DNA of 64,000 nt from Streptomyces sp. ISL-96 (GTDB lineage Bacteria; Actinomycetota; Actinomycetes; Streptomycetales; Streptomycetaceae), in NCBI RefSeq assembly GCF_018614035.1, contig NZ_JAGGPA010000067.1, forward strand, positions 1 through 64,000, given 5' to 3'. Position numbers and translations under genes: made by a program. Below, in pieces: positions 50,772 through 59,929 of this stretch (position 1 is its first letter; the number at the start of each line of letters is the position of its first letter). The notes below the pieces were generated by a model. It was not told where the DNA came from, searched no databases, and saw only the letters and a list, made by a program, of their open reading frames with translations.

Positions 50772-52514
50772 CTACGCCCCCAGCAACTTCCTCACCCGGT
50801 CCGCCCCCACCGCAAGCAGCAGCGTAGGCAGCCGCGGCCCGGTGTCCCGCCCGACCAGCAGCCGGTACAGCAACGCGAAGAACGACCGCTGCGCCACCTT
50901 CAGCTCCGGCGTCGGCTTCGCATCGGCCTCCAGCCCCGCCATCATCTTCGGTACGCCGTAGACCAGCGTCGTGAGCCCGTCCAGCGACCAGTGCGAGTCG
51001 AGCCCCTCGATCAGCAGCCGCAGCGACTCCCGCCCGGCCTCGTCCAGCGAGCCCAGAATCTCCAGGTCCGGCTCACTGCGCACAACCGTCCGCTGCTCGG
51101 CCGGCACCTGCGTGGTGATCCAGTTCTCGGCACGGTCGAACCGCGGCCGCACCTCGTCCAGCGACGTAACCGGATTCGCCGGATCCAGCTCGCTCAGGAT
51201 CCGCAGCGCCTGGTCCTCGTGCCCGGCGGTGATGTCCGCCACCGAGGCCAGCGTCCGGTACGGCAGCGGCCGCGGCGTCCGGGGCAGCTCCCCCGACGCC
51301 GTCCTGATCGCGCGCGAGTGGGCCGCCGCGTCGGCCGGCAGCACAGTCCCGTCCGCAACCTTCTTCTCCAGCGAGTCCCACTCGTCGTAGAGCCGCTGGA
51401 TCTCCTGGTCGAAGGCGATCTTGAAGGACTGGTTGGGCCGGCGCCGCGCGTAAAGCCACCTGAGCAGCGGCGCTTCCATGATCTTCAGCGCGTCGGCGGG
51501 CGTGGGCACGCCCCCCTTGCTGCTGGACATCTTGGCCATCCCGCTGATGCCCACAAAGGCGTACATCGGCCCGATCGGCTGCACGCCGCCGAAGACCTCG
51601 CGCACGATCTGTCCGCCCACCACGAACGACGACCCGGGCGACGAGTGGTCGACACCGCTCGGCTCGAAGATCACGCCTTCGTACGCCCAGCGCATCGGCC
51701 AGTCGACCTTCCAGACCAGCTTGCCGCCGTTGAATTCGCTCAGCAGCACAGTCTCGGAGTGCCCACAGACGCACACGTACGACAGAGCGGTGCTCTCGTC
51801 GTCGTACGCGGTCACCGTAGTGAGGTCCTTGCCACAAGCAGTGCAGTACGGCTTGTACGGGAAGTACCCCGCGCCGCCCCCGCTGCCGTCGTCCTCGTCG
51901 GCCGCCCCGGACCCCTCGGCGGCTTCCAGCTCGGCGTCGTCGACCGGCTTCTGCCCCTGCTTCTTGACCTGCTGCTTGGGGTCCTTCTTCGTCCGGTACC
52001 GGTCGAGTACGGCGTCGATGTCGCCCCGGTGCTTCATCGCGTGCAGGATCTGCTCGCGGTAGGCCCCGGCCGTGTACTGCTCGGTCTGGCTGATGCCGTC
52101 GTACTCGACCCCGAGCTCGTCGAGGGCAGCCGTCATGGCCGCCTTGAAGTGCTCGGCCCAGTTCGGGTACGCCGACCCGGCCGGCGCGGGCACCGACGTC
52201 AGGGGCTTGCCGATGTGCTCGGCCCAGGACTCGTCAACACCCGCGACGCCCGCCGGCACCTTGCGGTACCGGTCGTAGTCGTCCCACGAGATCAGATGCC
52301 TGACCTCGTGCCCCCGCCGCCGGACCTCGTCCGCGACCAGGTGCGGGGTCATGACCTCACGCAGGTTGCCCAGGTGAATCGGCCCGGAGGGCGAGAGTCC
52401 GGACGCGACGACGACCGGTTTGCCAGGCGCACGTCGCTCCGACTCGGCGATGACCTCGTCCGCGAACCGGGAGACCCAGTCGGTCTCTGTGCTGCTCTGA
52501 GCCACGATCGGCAC
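50772..52514 (-). CDS. lysS: Lysyl-tRNA synthetase, class I
   Basis: A 580-aa class I (archaeal-type) LysRS that charges tRNA-Lys. The HIGH motif is SGPIHLGN and the KMSKS motif KMSSSKG. The mid-protein zinc-binding Cys set (CTACGKD and CVCGHSE) fits class I LysRS. GTG 52514 (VPIVAQSSTETDW) is preferred; the upstream sequence consists of short tandem repeats. Divergent from argS, as in Streptomyces; class I LysS is an unusual form in bacteria. Confidence 0.95.
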   Translation of the reverse strand: MPIVAQSSTETDWVSRFADEVIAESERRAPGKPVVVASGLSPSGPIHLGNLREVMTPHLVADEVRRRGHEVRHLISWDDYDRYRKVPAGVAGVDESWAEHIGKPLTSVPAPAGSAYPNWAEHFKAAMTAALDELGVEYDGISQTEQYTAGAYREQILHAMKHRGDIDAVLDRYRTKKDPKQQVKKQGQKPVDDAELEAAEGSGAADEDDGSGGGAGYFPYKPYCTACGKDLTTVTAYDDESTALSYVCVCGHSETVLLSEFNGGKLVWKVDWPMRWAYEGVIFEPSGVDHSSPGSSFVVGGQIVREVFGGVQPIGPMYAFVGISGMAKMSSSKGGVPTPADALKIMEAPLLRWLYARRRPNQSFKIAFDQEIQRLYDEWDSLEKKVADGTVLPADAAAHSRAIRTASGELPRTPRPLPYRTLASVADITAGHEDQALRILSELDPANPVTSLDEVRPRFDRAENWITTQVPAEQRTVVRSEPDLEILGSLDEAGRESLRLLIEGLDSHWSLDGLTTLVYGVPKMMAGLEADAKPTPELKVAQRSFFALLYRLLVGRDTGPRLPTLLLAVGADRVRKLLGA

Positions 52515-52526
52515 GTCCTTCTTCCT

Positions 52527-52572
52527 CGATAGCTGTCGATAGCTGTCGCCAGCCATAGCTGTCGCCAGCCAT
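52527..52572. repeat. Short tandem repeats upstream of lysS
   Basis: Units CGATAGCTGT (two) and CGCCAGCCATAGCTGT with a truncated copy, within 13 bp of the lysS start. They could change the spacing of promoter and leader elements. Confidence 0.75.
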
Positions 52573-52689
52573 TCTCCCAGACGGATCGACGCCGCCGGAG
52601 GCTCCCCATTTATACGAGACGACGGGCCGCACACCCCCATGAAATACTCGTCTGCACATTCAACTTCCTCTCAACAGGAACGGCAGCTC

Positions 52690-54462
52690 ATGGCCTCGGT
52701 CCATTCCCTCGCTTCGACCGTCAACCAGCGCGTCGCGGACGCCCTCTCGGCAGCCCTGCCGGAGGCCGGCGCCGCCGACCCGCTGCTGCGACGAAGCGAC
52801 CGGGCCGACTTCCAGGCGAACGGCATCCTGGCCCTCGCGAAGAAGGCCAAGGCCAACCCGCGCGAGCTCGCCACGCAGGTCGTAGCCGCCCTGCCCACAG
52901 GCGACGACGTGATCAAGGACATCGAGGTCTCGGGCCCCGGCTTCCTGAACATCACGGTCACCGACCGGGCGATCATCAGCACCCTCGCGGCCCGCACCGC
53001 CGACGACCGTCTCGGCGTACCCCTTGCCGACAAGCCCGGCACGACGGTCGTCGACTACGCCCAGCCGAACGTGGCCAAGGAGATGCACGTCGGCCACCTC
53101 CGCTCCGCCGTGATCGGCGCCGCGATGGTCGAGATCCTGGAATTCACGGGCGAGAAGGTCGTACGCCGCCACCACATCGGCGACTGGGGCACCCAGTTCG
53201 GCATGCTCATCCAGTACCTGACCGAGCACCCGCACGAGCTGGACCACAAGCACGGCGGCCCGGAGGAGGGCGAGGCGGCGATGTCGTCCCTCAACCGTCT
53301 CTACAAGGCCTCGCGCGTCCTGTTCGACTCCGACGAGGACTTCAAGGCACGCTCGCGCGACCGCGTAGTCGCCCTCCAGGCCGGCGACCCGGAAACCCTC
53401 GCCCTCTGGCAGCGTTTCGTCGACGAGTCGAAGATCTACTTCTACTCGGTCTTCAACAAGCTCGACATGGAGATCAACGACGCGGACGTCGTCGGCGAGT
53501 CCGGCTACAACGCCATGCTCGAAGAGACCTGCCAGATCCTGGAGGACTCGGGCGTGGCCGTCCGCTCCGACGGCGCCCTGTGCGTCTTCTTCGACGACGT
53601 GAAGGGCCCGGACGGCAATCCGTCCCCCCTCATCGTGAAGAAGTCGAACGGTGGTTACGGTTACGCCGCCACCGACCTCTCCGCGATCCGCGACCGCGTC
53701 CAGAACCTCGGCGCGAGCACGCTCGTGTACGTCGTGGACGCCCGCCAGTCGCTCCACTTCAAGATGGTCTTCGAGACCGCCCGCCGGGCCGGCTGGCTGA
53801 ACGAGGACGTCCACGCGGTCCAGCTCGCCTTCGGTACGGTCCTCGGCAAGGACGGCAAGCCGTTCAAGACCCGTGAGGGCGAGACGGTCCGCCTCGTGGA
53901 CCTCCTGGACGAGGCGGTCGACCGCGCGACGGCGGTCGTGCGCGAGAAGGCCGCCAAGGTGGGCCTGACCGAGCAGGAAATCGTGGAGAACGGCCGGTAC
54001 GTCGGCATCGGCGCCGTGAAGTACGCCGACCTGTCCACCTCCGCGTCCCGCGACTACAAGTTCGACCTGGACCAGATGGTGTCGCTGAACGGCGACACGT
54101 CCGTGTACCTCCAGTACGCGTACGCCCGCATCCAGTCGATCCTCCGCAACGCGGGCGAGCGGAAGGCGGCGGCTCACCCGGAGCTCGAACTGGCCCCGGC
54201 GGAGCGCGCGCTGTGCCTGCACCTGGACCGGTTCGCGGAGACGCTGGCCGAGGTCGCCTCGGCGTACGAGCCGCACAAGCTGACGGCGTACCTGTACCAG
54301 CTCGCGTCGCTCTACACGACGTTCTACGACCAGTGCCCGGTCGTGAAGCCCGAGCCGCCGCTCGACATCGCGGAGAACCGCCTCCTCCTCTGCGACCTGA
54401 CCGCCCGCACGCTCCACCAGGGCATGGCGCTGCTCGGCATCCGCACCCCCGAGCGCCTCTGA
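52690..54462 (+). CDS. argS: Arginyl-tRNA synthetase
   Basis: A 590-aa class I synthetase. The HIGH-like motif is HVGHLRS in VAKEMHVGHLRSAVIG, and the N-terminal Add1 domain and C-terminal anticodon domain with DALRL-type helices (LYTTFYDQCPV) are visible. The KMSKS motif is poorly conserved, as in many ArgRS. ATG 52690 (MASVHSLAS) is chosen; the upstream sequence has weak coding features. Its stop is the first of three in-frame TGA codons carried by a 12-bp tandem repeat. Confidence 0.96.
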   Translation: MASVHSLASTVNQRVADALSAALPEAGAADPLLRRSDRADFQANGILALAKKAKANPRELATQVVAALPTGDDVIKDIEVSGPGFLNITVTDRAIISTLAARTADDRLGVPLADKPGTTVVDYAQPNVAKEMHVGHLRSAVIGAAMVEILEFTGEKVVRRHHIGDWGTQFGMLIQYLTEHPHELDHKHGGPEEGEAAMSSLNRLYKASRVLFDSDEDFKARSRDRVVALQAGDPETLALWQRFVDESKIYFYSVFNKLDMEINDADVVGESGYNAMLEETCQILEDSGVAVRSDGALCVFFDDVKGPDGNPSPLIVKKSNGGYGYAATDLSAIRDRVQNLGASTLVYVVDARQSLHFKMVFETARRAGWLNEDVHAVQLAFGTVLGKDGKPFKTREGETVRLVDLLDEAVDRATAVVREKAAKVGLTEQEIVENGRYVGIGAVKYADLSTSASRDYKFDLDQMVSLNGDTSVYLQYAYARIQSILRNAGERKAAAHPELELAPAERALCLHLDRFAETLAEVASAYEPHKLTAYLYQLASLYTTFYDQCPVVKPEPPLDIAENRLLLCDLTARTLHQGMALLGIRTPERL

Positions 54463-54495
54463 TCACGCGACTGATCACGCGACTGATCAAGCGGC
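54460..54495. repeat. 12-bp tandem repeat at the argS stop
   Basis: Two perfect units TGATCACGCGAC and a third TGATCAAGCGGC. The unit length is a multiple of three, so each unit begins with an in-frame TGA; the first is the argS stop codon. Confidence 0.9.
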
Positions 54496-54502
54496 GCCGG
54501 CG

Positions 54503-54550
54503 ATACGGCGATGCCCCCCACCGGGGTCCCGGTGGGGGGCATCGCCGTAT
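54503..54550. terminator. Strong terminator after argS
   Basis: 20-bp perfect stem (ATACGGCGATGCCCCCCACC and its complement) with a short loop whose ends also pair, giving about 23 bp. Between argS and the convergent DUF1876 gene, probably bidirectional. Confidence 0.93.
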
Positions 54551-54568
54551 AACGCGCGTCGCGAGCGA

Positions 54569-54841
54569 TCACGACGTCAGCGGATACGACGACCGCCCCG
54601 AGGCCTCGTCGATCTCATCGTGCGCCTTCCCCAGGAGCTGTGACGCCAGGTCCATGAGCGCACGCGCGCCCGCGATCTCCTCGCCGACCCGCATCTGCTC
54701 GACATCGGTGGGGTGCCGTTTGGCGTACCCGTGAGCCCGGAGCTCAACACCGTCACCGAGCCGCACCATGGCTGCCGCCCTGGTCCTGCCGTCCTCCTCC
54801 TGGAACTCCATCTCGATGTGCCATCCGACGAGTGTGTGCAT
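54569..54841 (-). CDS. DUF1876 (dsRBD-fold) protein
   Basis: A 90-aa protein of the Rv2632c-like DUF1876 family, which has a dsRBD-like fold. It shows strand and helix segments TLVGWHIEMEFQEEDGRTRAAAM and EIAGARALMDLASQLLGKAHDEID. Function is unknown; homologues are often stress-related. Confidence 0.85.
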   Translation of the reverse strand: MHTLVGWHIEMEFQEEDGRTRAAAMVRLGDGVELRAHGYAKRHPTDVEQMRVGEEIAGARALMDLASQLLGKAHDEIDEASGRSSYPLTS

Positions 54842-54929
54842 GGCCGCTCACCTCCAGCAGTGCCCCTTCCCCCCTTCCAGGGTGCGCCGCCGGGCCGCTG
54901 ATCACCACTCCCCACTTACCAAACGGTGA

Positions 54930-54952
54930 GTACCCGACTTATTAGTCGGTAC
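54930..54952. promoter_or_regulatory. Palindrome upstream of NAD-binding reductase
   Basis: CCGACT-TATT-AGTCGG at 54934-54949, part of a wider GTAC...GTAC symmetry. It lies about 75 bp before the start of the dehydrogenase gene and could be a repressor site. The local ACTTATTAGTC core is AT-rich relative to its context. Confidence 0.5.
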
Positions 54953-55024
54953 TTGTCGCCAACTCACCACCCGACAAGGATCAAAGGGCCCCGGAAACGT
55001 CAGAAACCTCCCCCAGGAGTCTCG

Positions 55025-55822
55025 ATGCCCACGCCCTTTCCTCTGCCTCCCGTATCCGTCCTCGGCCTCGGCATGATGGGCAGCGCCCTGGCCGCCGCCC
55101 TCCTGAAGGCCGGCCACCCGGTCACCGTCTGGAACCGCTCCGCGGCGAAGACCGGCCCGCTGGCCGCGCAGGGCGCGACCCCCGCCGAAACTGTCACGGA
55201 AGCCGTGGCGGCGAGCCCACTCGTGATCGTCTGCTTCACCACCAACGACAACGTCACCGAGACCCTCGCCACCTGGGCAAAGAGCCGGAACGCGGCGTAC
55301 ATCGACGGCGGGATCATGGCGGTGCCGCAGATGATCGCGACCCCGGCCGCGTACATCCTCTACAGCGGCGACGAGCAGGCGTACGAAGCCCACCGGCCCA
55401 CCCTCTCGGCCCTCGGCGGCACCCAGTGGGCCGGCACCGACCCGGGCCGCGCGGCCCTCTACGACCTGGCGCTGCTCACGGGCATGTACGGCATGTTCAC
55501 CGGCGTTATCCAGGCATACGCCCTGATCCGTACGGAGGACATCTCGGCCACCCGCTTCTCGGAGCTCCTGGTCCCGTGGGTGGGCGCGATGCTGGACTCG
55601 GCCCCGGCCCTGGCCAAGGCGGTCGACTCCGGGCAGCACCTCACCGACGTATCGAGTCTCGCCGTGAACCAGGCGGCCTTCCCGAACCTGCTCAACACCT
55701 TCGCGGATCAGGGCATCAGCGGCGAACTCTTCGAGCCGTTCCAGCACCTCCTGGACCACGCGATCGCCGCAGGGCACCACAACGACGGCGCCTCCCGCCT
55801 GGTGGAGCTGCTCAAGAAGTAG
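55025..55822 (+). CDS. NAD(P)-binding beta-hydroxyacid dehydrogenase / imine reductase-like protein
   Basis: A 265-aa protein with an N-terminal Rossmann domain (GLGMMGSALAAALLKAGH, residues 14-31) and a C-terminal helical half (GEDEQ and FEPFQHLLDHAIAAGHHNDGASRLVELL). It fits the 6-phosphogluconate/3-hydroxyisobutyrate dehydrogenase or imine reductase superfamily. Start ATG 55025 with AGGAG six bases upstream. Substrate is not predictable. Confidence 0.85.
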   Translation: MPTPFPLPPVSVLGLGMMGSALAAALLKAGHPVTVWNRSAAKTGPLAAQGATPAETVTEAVAASPLVIVCFTTNDNVTETLATWAKSRNAAYIDGGIMAVPQMIATPAAYILYSGDEQAYEAHRPTLSALGGTQWAGTDPGRAALYDLALLTGMYGMFTGVIQAYALIRTEDISATRFSELLVPWVGAMLDSAPALAKAVDSGQHLTDVSSLAVNQAAFPNLLNTFADQGISGELFEPFQHLLDHAIAAGHHNDGASRLVELLKK

Positions 55823-56219
55823 CCTCCACCCCGCCGAACTCGCACCACACGACCTTCCCCGGCTCCCGCTCCCCGACCCCCCACTTGTCGGCCAGCGCCG
55901 CCACGAGCAACAACCCCCGCCCGCACTCCCCGTCCGGCTCCCGGACACGGGGCAGGCCGCCGCCGCTGTCGTGCACCTCGATACGGAGAACGTCTCCGGA
56001 GAGCCACAGCCGGAGCCGGTATCCACGCCCCGGCGGAACGCCGTGCACCAGGGCATTGGTGGCCAGCTCGCTCACGCACAGCAGCACGTCGTCCAGGCAC
56101 ACGCCGAGCCGCCACTCGGCTACGGCGGTGCGCGCGAAATCCCTGGCCGCGGCGACGGATTGACGCTCCCGACGGTAGAACCGCTCGCGCAGCAGCGGGT
56201 GTTGCATCGTCTCGTTCAT
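55812..56219 (-). CDS. Anti-sigma-like ATP-binding protein
   Basis: A 135-aa GHKL-type ATPase of the anti-sigma regulatory factor kind. The N-box reads ELATNALVHG and the G-box GRGLLLV. Convergent with the reductase, overlapping it by about 11 bp; on the other side it faces the XRE/DUF397 pair. Streptomyces place such proteins next to these pairs in developmental regulatory clusters. ATG at 56219 is the simplest start; a GTG at 56237 is possible. Confidence 0.8.
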   Translation of the reverse strand: MNETMQHPLLRERFYRRERQSVAAARDFARTAVAEWRLGVCLDDVLLCVSELATNALVHGVPPGRGYRLRLWLSGDVLRIEVHDSGGGLPRVREPDGECGRGLLLVAALADKWGVGEREPGKVVWCEFGGVEATS

Positions 56220-56332
56220 GAGACGAGGGTCACTCACTGTGACTAGCGTGATGCAGTGCGCGCACCCGTACAAGAAATCCGTACGGGTCGTTCAGGCGTG
56301 ACGTACGGACGAGGGTGGGGAGTTGGACAGTC

Positions 56333-57157
56333 ATGCACCCCAGGAAGCGGCAGCGGAAGAACGCCTCGGCGATGAAGCTTGTGGGCGCCCTGGTGGCCCG
56401 GTTCCGGGAGGACGCGGGGCTCACCCAGCGGGAGCTGGCGGAACGGATCTGTGCGGGTGAGGAGACGGTCGCTTCCGTCGAGCAGGGCAGACGACCGCTC
56501 AAGCCGGACCTGGCGAGGCTGCTGGACCGCCTGCTGGCCACGAAGCACGCGCTGGAGACGGCGGTGGAGAACATGCCGGAGATCGACCTGATCCCGGCCT
56601 GGGCGGAGCAGTACATGGACTTGGAGCGCGAAGCGATCGCCTTGTCATGGTTCGAGAACCAGGTACTTCCAGGTCTGCTCCAGACGGAGAGTTACGCTCG
56701 CGCGGTCTTCCTCAGCAAGGTTCCGATCCTCAGCGAGGACGAGATCAACTCGCAGGTGGCCGCGCGCATCGAACGCCAGGAGATCCTTCACCGGAAGGTG
56801 CCCCCGACGGCCAGCTTCATCATCTCGGAGGCAGTCGTGCGTGACCGCCTGGGAGGAGCTGAGGTGTACGCCGAGACGCTGCGGCACGTGCAAGCCTGCG
56901 CGGACCTACCGGGCATCACGGTCCAGCTCATGCCGCTCGGCCGTCACACCCATGCTGCACTCGACGGCCCGTTCATCCTGCTGGAAACACCGGACCACCA
57001 GCATCTCGCCTACACCGAAACCCAGCGCGGCAGCCAGCTCATCACCGACCCCAATGAGGTCAGCATCCTGGCGCAGAAATATGCGATGCTGCGAACGCAG
57101 GCCCTCAACACCGAGGAAACGAAGGGCCTGTTGGACCGGCTGCTAGGAGAGCAATGA
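56333..57157 (+). CDS. XRE-family regulator with DUF5753
   Basis: A 274-aa regulator with an N-terminal HTH (LTQRELAERICAGEETVASVEQGRRPL, about residues 23-50) and a C-terminal DUF5753 ligand-type domain (EREAIALSWFENQVLPGLLQTESYARAV). Together with DUF397 it is common in Streptomyces (WhiJ/BldB-like clusters). Overlaps the DUF397 gene start by four bases. Confidence 0.88.
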   Translation: MHPRKRQRKNASAMKLVGALVARFREDAGLTQRELAERICAGEETVASVEQGRRPLKPDLARLLDRLLATKHALETAVENMPEIDLIPAWAEQYMDLEREAIALSWFENQVLPGLLQTESYARAVFLSKVPILSEDEINSQVAARIERQEILHRKVPPTASFIISEAVVRDRLGGAEVYAETLRHVQACADLPGITVQLMPLGRHTHAALDGPFILLETPDHQHLAYTETQRGSQLITDPNEVSILAQKYAMLRTQALNTEETKGLLDRLLGEQ

Positions 57158-57405
57158 GCACCGCACTTGAGTGGTTCAAGTCCAGCTACAGCGGCAGCGA
57201 GGGCGGCGCATGCCTGGAAGTCGCTTACACCTGGCGCAAGTCCAGCTACAGCGGCGACGAAGGCGGCGCCTGCGTCGAAATCGCCGCCTGCCCCACCGCA
57301 GTCCACGTCCGGGACTCCAAGATCCCCGACGGCCCATCCCTCACCCTGACCCCCGCCACCTGGTCGCACTTCGCGCGGTACGCCGGTTCGTCGCACGGGG
57401 GTTAG
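57154..57405 (+). CDS. DUF397 protein with internal duplication
   Basis: An 83-aa small protein of the DUF397 family. The first 38 residues contain the DUF397 signature twice: WFKSSYSGSEGGACLEVA and WRKSSYSGDEGGACVEIA. The duplication raises the size above the usual 60-70 residues. DUF397 proteins usually work with the XRE/DUF5753 regulator, encoded just upstream. Confidence 0.9.
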   Translation: MSTALEWFKSSYSGSEGGACLEVAYTWRKSSYSGDEGGACVEIAACPTAVHVRDSKIPDGPSLTLTPATWSHFARYAGSSHGG

Positions 57406-57941
57406 GTCCCGCACGGCCCCGGGGCGTTGGCTGACCCGAGGCGGTGATTGCGTCTGGCGTGGGGGCCCACGGGAAAGGCTCGGGGAGTGGCTGCTGTCTC
57501 GCTGCCGACCGACGGGCCGGTAGGCGGGGCGCACCACGTCTAGGCCCGGACTTCGCAGGTCGCCGAAAAGGTTCGCCGCAGCGGCCTCCCAGCGTCCGAT
57601 CTCGACCGGGCCGGACCGGGACAGCTATCGCCGCTACGCTTCCGATCGGCGAGCGATCGGCTACGACCGCTTGATCTTCACGATCGGGTGACCTGCGAAG
57701 TCCGGGTCTAGGGGGCGGTGCGGCCCCAGCCTCAGCGACTGCGGCGACGGCCGCTGGTGCGACACCACCACCCCGACGCACACGCGCAACCGGCGCCGGC
57801 GGAGGGCTCCCCTTCCCGCGCGATCGGTCGCCCACGCGGCTGATGTGGTTCGAGGATGCCGCGCAGGATGGACCACTGGGCGCTGTGCTTGCTGTGAAAA
57901 ACCATTCGGCGGCATACGAAGCCGGGAGGCACAGTGATCCC
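57406..57941. other. Intergenic region with long-range inverted repeat
   Basis: About 540 bp without a supported gene. It contains an inverted repeat (57540-57561 and 57690-57711, 21 of 22 matching) around 128 bp. A frame on the minus strand ending HPIVKIKRS and one on the plus strand are both without recognisable family, so they are not called. Confidence 0.6.
57540..57711. repeat. Inverted repeat with 22-bp arms
   Basis: CTAGGCCCGGACTTCGCAGG plus TC at 57540-57561 and its near-perfect complement at 57690-57711, one mismatch, enclosing 128 bp. Could be the edges of a small non-autonomous element or a stem of a large RNA hairpin. Confidence 0.75.
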
Positions 57942-58748
57942 ATGAGCGCAAGAGGGCTGAACCAGGATGGGACGATCGCGCGTGAAGGTGCGCTGAGCCG
58001 CGTGCCAGAAGCTTTCGCTCCTGTCGTCGATGCGTCCCGCGCTCACATCACCGAGATGTTCGGCAGCACACGACTGCACAGCGCGTACCTCTACGGCAGC
58101 ATTCCCCGCGGCACCGCCATCCCCGGTGTCTCAGACCTCGACCTGCTTCTCGCCCTCCGCGACGAGCCCACTGAGGCCGACCGGGCGGACGCCAAGACGA
58201 TCGAGGCCGCTCTCGACCGTTCCTGTGCCCAAATCAACGGCGTCGGCATCCTCCTGTCCGGCGCACGAACCCTTCTCAGCGAACTCGAACGCCATGACGG
58301 CGGCTTTTTTGTCGCCTGCCTGTGTACCCCACTGCTGGGCGACGACCTCGCCGAACAGCTTCCCCGCTACCGCCCCACATCCGTGCTCGCCCGCGAGACG
58401 AACGGCGACCTCCCACTTGCACTCCCGCGATGGCGCGCCCGAGCGGCCGAGGTCGCCACCGACGCCGACCGCAAGACCCTCAACCGCGTCGTAGCCCGCC
58501 GCATTGTCCGCACAGGGTTCACGCTGATCATGCCTCGCTGGGGCGGCTGGACCAGCGACCTCAGCGAGTCCGCCGAGCTATTCGGCCGCTACTACCCCGA
58601 GCGCGTCGAGCAGATGCGCGTCGCTGCGGCCACCGGCCGCACGCCCTCGGCAGACCCGGCGGTACTCAGCATGCTCATCGACCACCTGGGACCCTGGCTC
58701 GCAGCCGAATACACAGCCGTACACGGCGAGAAGGCGCCCCGCTCCTGA
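57942..58748 (+). CDS. Nucleotidyltransferase-domain protein
   Basis: A 268-aa protein with an aminoglycoside-type nucleotidyltransferase core: YGSIPRGTAIPGVSDLDLLL, where G52, S53 and D65, D67 are the catalytic set (GS-x-x-x-G then D-x-D). The remaining C-terminal part is helical. It could adenylylate an antibiotic or a tRNA/protein; the sequence does not say. ATG 57942 with GGGAGG upstream. Adjacent repeats suggest accessory DNA. Confidence 0.82.
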   Translation: MSARGLNQDGTIAREGALSRVPEAFAPVVDASRAHITEMFGSTRLHSAYLYGSIPRGTAIPGVSDLDLLLALRDEPTEADRADAKTIEAALDRSCAQINGVGILLSGARTLLSELERHDGGFFVACLCTPLLGDDLAEQLPRYRPTSVLARETNGDLPLALPRWRARAAEVATDADRKTLNRVVARRIVRTGFTLIMPRWGGWTSDLSESAELFGRYYPERVEQMRVAAATGRTPSADPAVLSMLIDHLGPWLAAEYTAVHGEKAPRS

Positions 58749-58998
58749 ACCAAGCCACGCGTGTGATGGCCGGAAGCGAAACAGGTGTGACGAGTGAGAT
58801 TGGAGGGGCGTTGAGCCTCACCAAGTGCGGGTTTCGTCCCACACACGGACCGAATCCCTGGGCTGCCTGGCGACGATCCGGATGCCCTGCACGGCGCCCG
58901 GCGGCTCCAGCATGCGGCTGCCAGACGACAGCGGACTGCCGCCGCCACCACGGACAGCCCGAACGACACCAGCCACGCCCATGCGGTCGGCGGCGTGT
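58749..58998. pseudogene. Possible decayed membrane gene
   Basis: About 250 bp between the nucleotidyltransferase and the reductase gene. One minus-strand frame has a hydrophobic stretch (WLVSFGLSVVAAAV) followed by Arg-rich translation without a convincing family, so it may be the remnant of a small membrane protein. Low confidence. Confidence 0.2.
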
Positions 58999-59562
58999 TC
59001 AGGGGCGCTTCGGTTCGAAGTGCAGCGCAGTGATCCCGCAGTCGAACGGCCGAGCGGTCACGAGGCGAAGCGGCTGATAGCCGTCGACCTTCGCGAACAC
59101 AGGCATCCCGGCGCCGATCGCGGTCGGGTTGACGAACAGGTGGAGTTCGTCGAGCAGGCCCTCGGTGATCAGGCTCGATACGAGCGTGCCACCTCCGTAG
59201 GTGATCATGTCTCCGCCCGGCTGCGCCTTCAGCGAGTTCACGGTCTCGGTGAGATCCCCGCCTGCGACAACGGCGTTTTCCCAGGGCGACTCAGTGAGGG
59301 TGTTGGAGATGATGACCTTGGGCGTGTTGTTCATCTTGTCGATGGACGCCTGGTCCTCACCCTCCGGACCGGCCGCCCAGGCCGGAATGAATCCCTCGGC
59401 AAGCTTGCGGCCCAGCACGATGCAGTCGACCGGATCGGTGAGCGCGTCGATGTAGGCGTTGATGTCGTCCGTCCACGGGAACGTCAGCCAGTCCATCTCG
59501 CCGTTCGGGCCGGCCATGTAACCATCGACGGTGGTCTGGACTTGGAGCTTGAACTTGCGCAC
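58999..59562 (-). CDS. RibD C-terminal/dihydrofolate reductase-fold protein
   Basis: A 187-aa NADPH reductase-like protein of the RibD_C/DHFR family, beginning with VRKFKLQVQTTVDGYMAGPNGEMDW. The region TYGGGTLVSSLITEGLLDELHLFV is diagnostic. The GTG at 59562 follows AGGAAG. Substrate unknown. Confidence 0.88.
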   Translation of the reverse strand: MRKFKLQVQTTVDGYMAGPNGEMDWLTFPWTDDINAYIDALTDPVDCIVLGRKLAEGFIPAWAAGPEGEDQASIDKMNNTPKVIISNTLTESPWENAVVAGGDLTETVNSLKAQPGGDMITYGGGTLVSSLITEGLLDELHLFVNPTAIGAGMPVFAKVDGYQPLRLVTARPFDCGITALHFEPKRP

Positions 59563-59929
59563 GAGGTTCTTCCTCTCGGGGTTTTCGAGGCATTGGCCCG
59601 CCAACTCATAGCCGCACGCCCCTCCCAACGAACCTAGGCCCGGAGATCAACAAGTGGAGCTTGATTTCCCCGGCATCCGCCTTGATCAGCTGAGGAATCC
59701 ACCGTCCGCATCAAGCCGACGACCCCGATGACGAACACGTTCACGCCCCAAAGGCACAGTCGGCACCGCCAAGCGAGCCGTATGAGACGGATGAGACTGG
59801 CGTGGCCTCAGTAAACCGCGTCCCCGCCGACTTGATCGCGCTCCGAAGCCCACGCCAGGCCGTCAGCGCGACAAACCCAACACATGACGCACATCAAGAC
59901 CTCCCCGCCACCCCATAGCAGGGCAAAAG

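Noticed and set aside
57444..57951. Small frames on both strands inside the inverted repeat
   Set aside because: Both frames contain a matching PDFAG only because they read opposite arms of the inverted repeat; neither has coding features.
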